Shown piece after piece: positions 1 through 6,051 of a DNA stretch of 13,020 nucleotides. Source of the stretch: an uncultured Acidobacteriota bacterium. GTDB taxonomy: Bacteria; Acidobacteriota; Terriglobia; Terriglobales; Acidobacteriaceae. The stretch spans positions 1-13,020 of the forward strand of contig CAILBQ010000624.1 in the NCBI GenBank assembly GCA_903832475.1. The letters are read 5' to 3'. The position numbers and the translations under genes were made by a program. Position 1 is the stretch's first letter. Each line of letters begins with the position of its first letter. The notes under the pieces were generated by a model. It was given only the letters and a program-made list of their open reading frames with translations. It made no database searches and was not told the origin of the DNA.

Positions 1-2
1 CG

Positions 3-359
3 CAAACGGATCCAAACGAATACATCAATCAGCTTGTTCAAATCAACAGTCTGGAACAATTGATCTCGATCAACCAGAACCTTGCAACGGTCTTGTCGAC
101 GGCAACAACGACACCGACTACAAAGGTCGATCCTTCCGGCCCGGCTGCGCCCACTACCGTATCCAGCTCGGCAACATCGGCGGAGGCGGCTTCCCGGGGA
201 GTGAAGGCGCCAGGACACTCACACACGGGCTCCGTACAACAGGGCAACCTCTCCATTCCCGCTGCTGTTCCGGCAGCTTCGGTGGTAGCGCATTCGCTGG
301 ATGGAAAGGTGTACGGCGTGGCTCATGGTCATTCCGTCCGCGACATTCCAACTCGATGA
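3..359 (+). CDS. flgD: Flagellar hook-capping protein FlgD, 3' part (start outside window)
   Basis: FlgD caps the growing hook outside the cell and lets FlgE subunits polymerise. The frame is open from base 3 to a TGA at 357-359. Its first visible residues, QTDPNEYINQLVQINSLEQL followed by an ISINQNLA stretch, match the conserved FlgD N-terminal block (family pattern 'QDPTxPxxxxxFxxQLAQFSxLEQ'). After that the protein has only about 90 residues, rich in Ala, Ser, Thr, Pro and Val, with no recognisable Tudor-like or FnIII-like FlgD domain. It therefore looks like a short FlgD made of the N-terminal region plus a low-complexity tail. It lies directly upstream of flgE, the usual arrangement. The start codon lies upstream, so total length cannot be given. 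Family assignment is fairly secure; the lack of the C-terminal domains is my reading of the sequence. Confidence 0.82.
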   Translation, partial: QTDPNEYINQLVQINSLEQLISINQNLATVLSTATTTPTTKVDPSGPAAPTTVSSSATSAEAASRGVKAPGHSHTGSVQQGNLSIPAAVPAASVVAHSLDGKVYGVAHGHSVRDIPTR

Positions 360-478
360 GATGTCGGAGTCAAACTTCTTGCCGCAATTTTGGCGGTCAA
401 CCCACAACTCCTGCAGAGGAAGGTAAGTCCACGCACTGCAGACAACGAGAGGGACGGCGCAGCAGGTGCCCGGGCTCT

Positions 479-483
479 GGAGA
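479..483 (+). promoter_or_regulatory. Ribosome binding site that sets the flgE start
   Basis: GGAGA at 479-483 lies seven bases before the ATG at 491. The reading frame is open further upstream, back to an ATG at 356 that overlaps the flgD stop. The Shine-Dalgarno match here, and the canonical hook-protein N-terminus that follows, favour the ATG at 491. Confidence 0.6.
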
Positions 484-490
484 TACGCGC

Positions 491-1717
491 ATGGCAAGTT
501 TTTATATCCCGCTGAGTGGCTTGGAGTCGGATTCTACCGCGATGAATACCATTGCGAATAACCTGGCTAACCTGAACACAACTGGTTACAAATCTCAAAC
601 GGTCAACTTCTTCGATCTGTTCTATCAGCAGCTTGGGGAGGAGGGCTCGGGAGGTCTGATCCAGATGGGATCAGGCGTGGGAATCGCGGGGATCGAGTCG
701 CAGTTCAGCAACGGCAGTGTCGTATCGACCGGCAACGAAACAGATGTGGCCTTGCAGGGCAACGGATTCTTTGTATTGCAAGACGGGAACACACAGATTT
801 ACACACGCGACGGGAATTTCAACCTAGGCGCGAACGGGGCGCTGACCACCCAGAGCGGATTGTCAGTGATGGGCTTCCCGGCCACCGGGGGAGTGGTCAA
901 CACCAATGCTCCGATGACGCCGATTATGCTGCCGGTCGGCCAGATCGAGCCTGCGCAGGCGACAACCACAATGGGAATGACCGTCAACCTGGATTCAGCA
1001 GCAGCCGTCGGGACGTCGGTCCCGACACAGATTTCCGTGTACGACTCTCTGGGGGAGGCGCATGTCGCGACGGTGACCTATACCAAGACGGCTACGAATT
1101 CCTGGACGTATTCGATTGCCCTGCCTGCCGGCACGGCTACCGGCTCGGCCAACGCCAGCGGGACACTGACGTTCGACAGCAGTGGCAATCTCACCAGCCC
1201 GACATCGAACGTCGCGGGAGTAAGCTTTACCGGCATGTCGGATGGAGCCGCCAACTTGTCGATCACGTTTGATGTGCTGGGGAGCAGCGGCAAGCCCACA
1301 CTGACGCAGACGGACGCAACTTCTGCGGCTTCGGCTACGACGCAAAATGGATTCGCGAGCGGATCCTACAGCGGCTTCAGCATTGCGGCAGATGGAACGG
1401 TGAACGCATCCTTTGCCAACGGCCAGACGCTTGCGGTGGGTCAGTTGGCGCTGGCCAACGTGCCCAGCTTGTCGGGGCTGAAGTTGCTTGGCAACGGCAA
1501 TTTTGCGACCACCCAGGCGAGCGGCAACGCAGCCGTTGGGACCTCGGGATCGTCCGGCCTGGGCACGATGGAGGACTCGGCTCTGGAGGCCTCGAACGTG
1601 AACATTTCCGCCGAATTCTCAGATCTGATCATCGCGCAGCGGGCATTCGAAGCCAATTCGAAGGCCGTCACTACGTTCGACACGATCGCGCAGGAAACCA
1701 TCAACATGGTGCATTGA
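491..1717 (+). CDS. flgE: Flagellar hook protein FlgE
   Basis: FlgE is exported and polymerises into the curved hook joining rod and filament. The 408-residue product has the family ends. The N-terminal D0 segment starts MASFYIPLSGLESD and continues with the ANNLAN-LNTTGYK pattern (residues 22-34). The C-terminal D0 helix (about 363-408) has the ALEASNVN-SAEFSDLI-AQRAFEANSKA pattern. The middle (about 140-340) is the variable, Ser/Thr/Gly/Ala-rich surface region. FlgF and FlgG share these ends, but the position after flgD and the Ala/Thr-rich middle fit FlgE. The start at 491 was chosen because mature hook proteins begin this way and a GGAGA site precedes it. Starting at 356 would add 45 Arg/Ser-rich residues unlike any hook protein I know. 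A strong hairpin follows the gene at 1765-1808. Confidence 0.93.
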   Translation: MASFYIPLSGLESDSTAMNTIANNLANLNTTGYKSQTVNFFDLFYQQLGEEGSGGLIQMGSGVGIAGIESQFSNGSVVSTGNETDVALQGNGFFVLQDGNTQIYTRDGNFNLGANGALTTQSGLSVMGFPATGGVVNTNAPMTPIMLPVGQIEPAQATTTMGMTVNLDSAAAVGTSVPTQISVYDSLGEAHVATVTYTKTATNSWTYSIALPAGTATGSANASGTLTFDSSGNLTSPTSNVAGVSFTGMSDGAANLSITFDVLGSSGKPTLTQTDATSAASATTQNGFASGSYSGFSIAADGTVNASFANGQTLAVGQLALANVPSLSGLKLLGNGNFATTQASGNAAVGTSGSSGLGTMEDSALEASNVNISAEFSDLIIAQRAFEANSKAVTTFDTIAQETINMVH

Positions 1718-1764
1718 GACATGCGCCGGTCGTAGCAAGGCATTTGCTGCAAGGCCAAAACGGT

Positions 1765-1808
1765 CGCTGTTCTGCCGGGGCAGAGGGATCCGGTCCGGCA
1801 GAACAGCG
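1765..1808 (+). terminator. Perfect 14-bp stem-loop after flgE
   Basis: CGCTGTTCTGCCGG (1765-1778) and its exact reverse complement CCGGCAGAACAGCG (1795-1808) flank a 16-base loop. It lies 47 bases after the flgE stop and about 106 bases before the next start. No run of T follows, so it is not a textbook intrinsic terminator. It may terminate weakly, or stabilise the 3' end of the flgE message against decay so that hook protein is made in excess of the export-gate proteins downstream. Confidence 0.5.
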
Positions 1809-1914
1809 CGCGCGAACAACCTGCCCTTCATTTCGCGGCTCTTAGATTAAGACTTTTCAATTGACCCAGTCGAAATTCAGGTCATTGGCATGCTCTAAGA
1901 GTTGCGGAAATCTT

Positions 1915-2331
1915 ATGGCCAGTTCAAACGTCCAGTCCGCTTCACCCTCGCCTTCGTTGTCGGAGGAATTCCAGCCGGACGTATCCCAGCGAGCACCGGG
2001 GACGATTGCGAGTGCCAGCCTTGCGATGACCGGAAGCGGTGTTGCGATGGGAGGCGGGGAGAATCCTTCCTTCACGGGGAACAATCCGAACGATGGAGAG
2101 ATGCGCCTCTCTTCCGCCTTTGCCAGAATGCCGGTTGCATTGAGTGTTGCTGTGCCGGTTCGTGATTTCCGGGTTAGAAATCTGCTGGCGATGATGCCGG
2201 GCGAGGTCATTGAAACGCGCTGGGGACACGGAGACGACTTGCCGCTGGCCTCCAGCGACGTGCAGCTGGCGTGGAGCGAGTTCGAGGTTGTGGATACCCG
2301 CTTGGCGGTAAGAATCACGCGGCTGGCATGA
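1915..2331 (+). CDS. Small SpoA-domain protein (FliM/FliN family)
   Basis: This 138-residue protein has a Ser/Pro/Gly-rich, probably disordered first half (residues 1-75). Its C-terminal domain (about 75-138) has the SpoA/FliN pattern: LSVAVPVRDFRVRNLLAM, 'PGEVIE', a 'DDLPL' strand and a final 'FEVVDTRLAVRITRL'. SpoA domains form the flagellar C-ring and the sorting platforms of type III systems. Its place just before fliO is where fliN normally sits in fliMNOPQR operons. A second, longer FliN is encoded at 10438-11352, so this may be a companion switch subunit or a FliH-docking subunit. The frame is open back to a TTG at 1861. The ATG at 1915 is preferred, although the Shine-Dalgarno signal in front of it is weak. 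The TGA overlaps an unrelated frame and fliO starts about 40 bases later. Confidence 0.75.
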   Translation: MASSNVQSASPSPSLSEEFQPDVSQRAPGTIASASLAMTGSGVAMGGGENPSFTGNNPNDGEMRLSSAFARMPVALSVAVPVRDFRVRNLLAMMPGEVIETRWGHGDDLPLASSDVQLAWSEFEVVDTRLAVRITRLA

Positions 2332-2370
2332 ACTGGATTGCCAGCAAACTTCGGGGAAGGGTTGAGAGAC

Positions 2371-2814
2371 ATGCAGGGAGTGCAAGCGCAATCGATCTGG
2401 TCATTCTTGTTGCAACCGACCTCGCGAGCCCGGGACGCAGGGGTCGGGCCAACAGCGGCAGCGGCCACTTCCATGCGAGACGACACTGCTCGCCCCAGGA
2501 ATGGACTGGCGGCTGTCGCGGAGCAGTTGGGCCTCGCCGCCCGCGTTCTGAGATGGGTTGGCCGACGCTCCGCTGACCCCGCTCCGCTTCGCTTTCTGGG
2601 TCGGATACAGCTTGGCCAGCGTCAGTCTCTTACTTTGGTTGAAGCCGAGGGCACAAGGATACTGGTCGGCTGCTCCACAAACGGCGGGATTGCCTTTCTG
2701 GCTCTCGGCGCGAAAAAGGAATTAAACAGGAGGCGGCCGCCGGCGTGTGCTGGAGTCATGCCGACAATGTCCCCAACGCGTTTGAAGCGTTTTGTCAAGA
2801 GCAGGATGCCATGA
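2371..2814 (+). CDS. fliO: FliO-like flagellar biosynthesis protein
   Basis: FliO is an accessory protein that helps FliP assemble into the export gate. This 147-residue product carries the recognisable FliO core at about residues 73-113: RFLGRIQLGQRQSLTLVEAE followed by 'TRILVGCSTNGGIAFLALG', comparable to the family pattern 'LPLGPRRSLxLVRVGDRxLLLGV'. Position directly before fliP supports the call. The odd point is that I see no transmembrane helix: residues 46-66 form an amphipathic, Arg-containing stretch, and the rest of the N-terminus is polar. A basic C-terminal tail (about 115-147) overlaps the fliP start. The ATG at 2371 follows GGGGAAGGG and GAGAG stretches; a TTG at 2338 in the same frame is possible. 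The stop overlaps the fliP ATG in an ATGA junction (2811-2814), implying translational coupling. Confidence 0.7.
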   Translation: MQGVQAQSIWSFLLQPTSRARDAGVGPTAAAATSMRDDTARPRNGLAAVAEQLGLAARVLRWVGRRSADPAPLRFLGRIQLGQRQSLTLVEAEGTRILVGCSTNGGIAFLALGAKKELNRRRPPACAGVMPTMSPTRLKRFVKSRMP

Positions 2815-3536
2815 TGGCGGCAAATGTGCTGGACGTTGGCCAGTTGCTCGCGAGCCTCGCGCCGCCATCAACTCTTCCGCAGTTGCCCGACCTGAACGCG
2901 AAGCTGCATCCAGGCGACTCGACTCCGTGGACGATTCTGTTCGTGCTCACTGCGATCACCGTTTTGCCGGCGCTGGTCATGGCTGTGACGCCGATGGTAA
3001 GGCTGATGGTGGTCTTTCATTTTCTGCGCCAGGCCCTGGGAACACAAACTGCGCCGTCGAATCCTACGCTGCTGGGACTCGGTCTGGTGATGACCTGGTT
3101 CTTGATGCAGCCGGTGCTGCTATCGGTCGACCAACAGGCCGTGACTCCGTATCGCAACGGTCAGCTGACGGGCTGGGATGCGATCGAAAGGGGGGCGGTC
3201 CCTGTCAAAGCATTTCTTCTGCACTATGCGCGGGAAAAGGATCTCGCGTTATTTACCGCGGCCGGGCAGATTCCCCGACCGGCGCGTCCCGAAGATCTGC
3301 CCATGCGCGCAGTCGTGCCGGCGTACATGCTTTCGGAGTTAAAGGCAGGATTTGCCATCGGAGCTGTGTTGTATTTGCCTTTTCTCTTAATCGACATGGT
3401 GACTGCTGCGATTACAACATCGATCGGCATGTTTCAGTTGCCCCCGGTCGTGGTCTCCACCCCGTTGAAAATCCTGCTGTTCGTGATGGTGGACGGGTGG
3501 AATCTGGTGGCCGGTTCTCTTTTGAAAAGCTTCTGA
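2811..3536 (+). CDS. fliP: Flagellar export gate protein FliP
   Basis: FliP forms, with FliQ and FliR, the helical core of the flagellar type III export gate in the inner membrane. At 241 residues it is close to the E. coli length (245). Family motifs are clear: 'MTPMVRLMVVFHFLRQALGTQTAPSNP' type sequence (residues 59-85, the first Met replaced by Val-Thr), 'MTWFLMQPV' (94-102), 'AREKDLALF' (140-148), 'VVPAYMLSELKAGFAIG' (168-184) and 'LLFVMVDGWNLVAGSLLKSF' type end (222-241). Hydrophobic segments lie near 40-60, 86-105, 178-202 and 219-237. Unusually, the first 38 residues are not hydrophobic and contain no evident signal peptide, whereas enterobacterial FliP has a cleaved one. Starts at 2811 and 2814 are both possible. 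A GTG at 2745 would add an unconvincing 22 residues. Confidence 0.95.
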   Translation: MMAANVLDVGQLLASLAPPSTLPQLPDLNAKLHPGDSTPWTILFVLTAITVLPALVMAVTPMVRLMVVFHFLRQALGTQTAPSNPTLLGLGLVMTWFLMQPVLLSVDQQAVTPYRNGQLTGWDAIERGAVPVKAFLLHYAREKDLALFTAAGQIPRPARPEDLPMRAVVPAYMLSELKAGFAIGAVLYLPFLLIDMVTAAITTSIGMFQLPPVVVSTPLKILLFVMVDGWNLVAGSLLKSF

Positions 3537-3588
3537 GCAGATTGGGTCGAACAGCTTGGTTTGGCCGGGAACGTTCGAGGGGGGCAGG

Positions 3589-3858
3589 ATGAATTCGGAC
3601 ATGGTTGCTGAAATTATGCGTCAACTTTTAAGAGAATCTCTGATCCTGGCAGCTCCCGTGCTGGTCGCCGCGGCCTTGTTGAGTTTTGTCCTCAGCTTGC
3701 TGCAGACGCTCACGTCTCTGCAGGAGCAGTCCTTGACCGCGGTTCCGAGACTTTTTGCCGTGGTGGGAATTTTGATGGCGGGCGTTCCGTGGTTCCTGCA
3801 TCGGATGGGTTCGTACACGTTGCTGCTCTATTCGGACTTGAATCGTTATCTTCGCTGA
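3589..3858 (+). CDS. fliQ: Flagellar export gate protein FliQ
   Basis: FliQ is a small two-helix hairpin that wraps the FliP/FliR core of the export gate. The product is 89 residues, the usual length. Membrane segments run about 17-38 and 52-72. The cytoplasmic turn 'LLQTLTSLQEQSLTAVPRL' (37-55) is the family hallmark. The ATG at 3589 was chosen because GAGGGGGG (3577-3584) lies four bases upstream and the product then has the standard length. An in-frame TTG at 3556 would add 11 residues with no support. The gene starts 52 bases after the fliP stop, and fliR follows after 30 bases. Confidence 0.94.
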   Translation: MNSDMVAEIMRQLLRESLILAAPVLVAAALLSFVLSLLQTLTSLQEQSLTAVPRLFAVVGILMAGVPWFLHRMGSYTLLLYSDLNRYLR

Positions 3859-3888
3859 ACCACGATTCCTCCCGCAAAGGACAAGCGA

Positions 3889-4689
3889 GTGAATCAAAGC
3901 ACGAACACCGTGAACTGGGATGGGATGGCTGCGGCGTGGACCTTGGCGCTGATCCGTTTGAGCACCATGCTGGCTTTTTCTCCCTTTTTCAGCTCACGTG
4001 CGATTGCGCCACGAACAAAAGCGCTGCTGTCTGTGGCGTTGTGCTGGTTGTTGGTGCCGACGGTCGCGTCGGCCGCAGGGAGTGGACAGGCGGCGGTCGA
4101 GCTGAGTTTCCCAGGCGCACTGGGCGAAATCGCCATGGGGGCGGTGTATGGACTCACGCTTGGCTTATTCAACGAAATGCTACTGCTGGCGGGACAGATC
4201 GTGGGATTGCAGTTCAGCTTCTCCCTGGTCAATCTGCTTGATCCGGCATCGGAAATTCAGACTCCCCTGATGGGGGATCTTTTCCAGATGTTTGGCACGC
4301 TGGTGTTGATTGCAGCTGGACTTGACCGGGTTCTGCTGTCCTCGGTAGCGCGCAGCTTCCATGTTGTTCCCCCGGGAGGCTTTCGTTTTGCGTCGATGTC
4401 GGCTGTGGCGGGAACGATCGTGCCGATGCTTTCGGGATCGTTTCTGGCGGCGATCGAGCTGGCTGCACCGGTGCTAGCAGCCACCCTGCTGGTTGAAGTT
4501 TCCGTTGCCATGCTGGGCAAGCTTTCTCCGCAGTTGCCAGTCATTTCGCTCACCGTGCCGATGAAGACGCTGACCGGCTTGGTGGTGCTGATCGGCAGCC
4601 TGGCGGTGTGGCCGCGGTTCTTGGAAGCTCGGTTCAGTGCGTTGATCGACGTCGCTCAACGGCTGATGTTTCAGGCAGCGAGGGTTTAA
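3889..4689 (+). CDS. fliR: Flagellar export gate protein FliR
   Basis: FliR completes the FliP5-FliQ4-FliR1 export gate. The 266-residue protein is mostly hydrophobic with about six membrane segments. It contains the family's central stretch 'LLLAGQIVGLQFSFSLVNLLDP' type sequence (98-119) followed by 'QTPLMGDLFQMFGTLVLI' type (124-141), and near the N-terminus 'LALIRLSTMLAFSPFFSSR' (19-37, compare family 'RlsgfllxsPffgs'). The start is a GTG at 3889, supported by AAAGGA at 3876-3881, seven bases upstream. The gene sits in the invariant order fliP-fliQ-fliR-flhB, with only three bases before the flhB ATG. Confidence 0.95.
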   Translation: MNQSTNTVNWDGMAAAWTLALIRLSTMLAFSPFFSSRAIAPRTKALLSVALCWLLVPTVASAAGSGQAAVELSFPGALGEIAMGAVYGLTLGLFNEMLLLAGQIVGLQFSFSLVNLLDPASEIQTPLMGDLFQMFGTLVLIAAGLDRVLLSSVARSFHVVPPGGFRFASMSAVAGTIVPMLSGSFLAAIELAAPVLAATLLVEVSVAMLGKLSPQLPVISLTVPMKTLTGLVVLIGSLAVWPRFLEARFSALIDVAQRLMFQAARV

Positions 4690-4692
4690 TCG

Positions 4693-6051
4693 ATGGCTGG
4701 CGAACGCAGCGAACAGGCTACGCCACAGCGTCGGGACAAGGCCCGGCGCGAGGGAGACCTGCTGCACAGCCGTGAGCTATGCACTGCGGCCGGGACATTG
4801 GCGGGTACGATGCTGTTGCGAGCGGCGGGTCCGCGCTTCGTTTCGAATTGGAGCGGATCGTTGTCCCGCTTTCTGAAATTCGGTTCGCTGGCCGACTGGG
4901 AGCCGACGCGGATTGACCAGACCATGCGATCGCTGGCCGGTCTGACCATCGAAGTGATGGCTCCAGTCGGACTGGTTGCCGCGGGGGTTTCGGCAGCGGC
5001 GTTGAGTGCAGGGATGCTGCAGACGGGAGGGATTCAATTTCATCCGAAGCTGATTGGCTTTCGTCCAGACAGAATCAATCCTCTGAGCAACGTGAAAAAC
5101 CTGTTTTCTCTGCGATCCACTTCGAGATTGGGGAAATCGATGGTTCCGGCCGGGCTGCTGGCGGTCTTCGCCCTTACCCGTATTTCCCATCAGCGAGACA
5201 TGCCGCCATTTTCAATTGCCCGGTTGGAGTCACTTGGAACGGATTTGTACCAGATTCTGATGGCGGCTTCGTGGCTGCTCTTCTGCTGGGCCCTGATCGA
5301 CTACCTGGTGGAGTGGAGAAGCCGCGAAACGCGTCTGAAGATGAGCCGCCAGGAGATGCGGGATGAGTACAAGGAATCGGAAGGAAATCCGCAAATTCGA
5401 GGACGCATTCGTAACCTGCAGCGCCAGGCGCGGCATAGACGCATGAAGGCGGACGTTGCCAAGGCCGCGGTGGTGGTCACCAACCCGACGCACTACGCGG
5501 TGGCACTGGGGTTCGACTTCGTCACGATGGAGGCTCCGAAAGTGCTCGCGAAAGGAAGGAATCTTCTCGCGGAAGAAATCAAGGAACAAGCGCGCTGGGC
5601 GGGCGTACCCATCCTCGAAAATCCACCCCTGGCGCGAAGCCTGTACCGATCGGTCGAAACAGGCGACGAAATTCCCGCAGTGCTGTACGCTGCCGTGGCA
5701 TCCATCCTGGCGTTTCTGTATCGCCAGAGGGTACAGCAGGAGATAAGGGAGCGCCAACAGCGCAATGGTGCGGCACACGGCAGGAAGTGGGAAGCGGGGA
5801 ACACGCCCGGCGCTCCCGACTCGGGTCCTTTGCCAAATGCCGTTATTCCAGGGATAGGGCCCAGGCCCTCGACGGCAAAATCCGGGATGAGTGGCAGAAC
5901 CGAATCGCCTTCCCCGCCCGGAGAACGCGCAGGTGAAGGCAAAGTGAAGACGGACGGCGGCGGAGAACAGGACGAGACTCCAAGCGGCGGATCCAAGCCG
6001 TCAAGCATCGGGGAAGCGCGACCTGGTTCTACCGAGAGAGGTAAGGAATGA
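4693..6051 (+). CDS. flhB: Flagellar export switch protein FlhB with extended C-terminal tail
   Basis: FlhB is the export-gate subunit that switches secretion from rod/hook to filament substrates after cutting itself. The 452-residue product begins with the typical 'ERSEQATPQRRDKARREGD' region (residues 4-22), has four membrane segments, and carries the autocleavage motif N264-P265-T266-H267. The recognisable family domain ends near residue 350 ('FLYRQRVQQEIRERQ' at 341-355). About 95 further residues, rich in Gly, Ser, Pro, Lys and Glu, make it longer than E. coli FlhB (382). DNA encoding this tail contains short palindromes (see separate repeat entry), which suggests that it grew by repeat insertion. 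GCGAGGG at 4678-4684 can serve as the ribosome site. The TGA overlaps the flhA ATG (ATGA at 6048-6051). Confidence 0.95.
   Translation: MAGERSEQATPQRRDKARREGDLLHSRELCTAAGTLAGTMLLRAAGPRFVSNWSGSLSRFLKFGSLADWEPTRIDQTMRSLAGLTIEVMAPVGLVAAGVSAAALSAGMLQTGGIQFHPKLIGFRPDRINPLSNVKNLFSLRSTSRLGKSMVPAGLLAVFALTRISHQRDMPPFSIARLESLGTDLYQILMAASWLLFCWALIDYLVEWRSRETRLKMSRQEMRDEYKESEGNPQIRGRIRNLQRQARHRRMKADVAKAAVVVTNPTHYAVALGFDFVTMEAPKVLAKGRNLLAEEIKEQARWAGVPILENPPLARSLYRSVETGDEIPAVLYAAVASILAFLYRQRVQQEIRERQQRNGAAHGRKWEAGNTPGAPDSGPLPNAVIPGIGPRPSTAKSGMSGRTESPSPPGERAGEGKVKTDGGGEQDETPSGGSKPSSIGEARPGSTERGKE
5856..5940. repeat. Short palindromes inside the flhB tail (REP-like)
   Basis: AGGGCC (5856-5861) and GGCCCT (5864-5869) form an inverted repeat with a two-base gap. 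GCCTTC (5907-5912) and GAAGGC (5935-5940) form another around a GC-rich core (CCCGCCCGGAGAACGCGCAG). The second encodes SPSPPGERAGEGK, resembling the peptides that bacterial REP/MITE-type intergenic repeats encode when read through. Both lie in the poorly conserved extension of FlhB. Whether the unit recurs elsewhere in the genome cannot be seen here. Confidence 0.4.

Noticed and set aside
1861..1889. TTGACC at 1861-1866 as a -35 box for the SpoA gene
   Set aside because: No acceptable -10 hexamer lies 16-18 bases downstream.
1861..1914. TTG start at 1861 for the SpoA protein
   Set aside because: It adds 18 residues without family similarity; the ATG at 1915 is simpler.
2328..2576. ATG at 2328 overlapping the SpoA-protein stop, opening a different frame
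   Set aside because: The translation is Arg/Gly-rich without a FliO motif or membrane segment, and stops inside fliO; the FliO core is in another frame.
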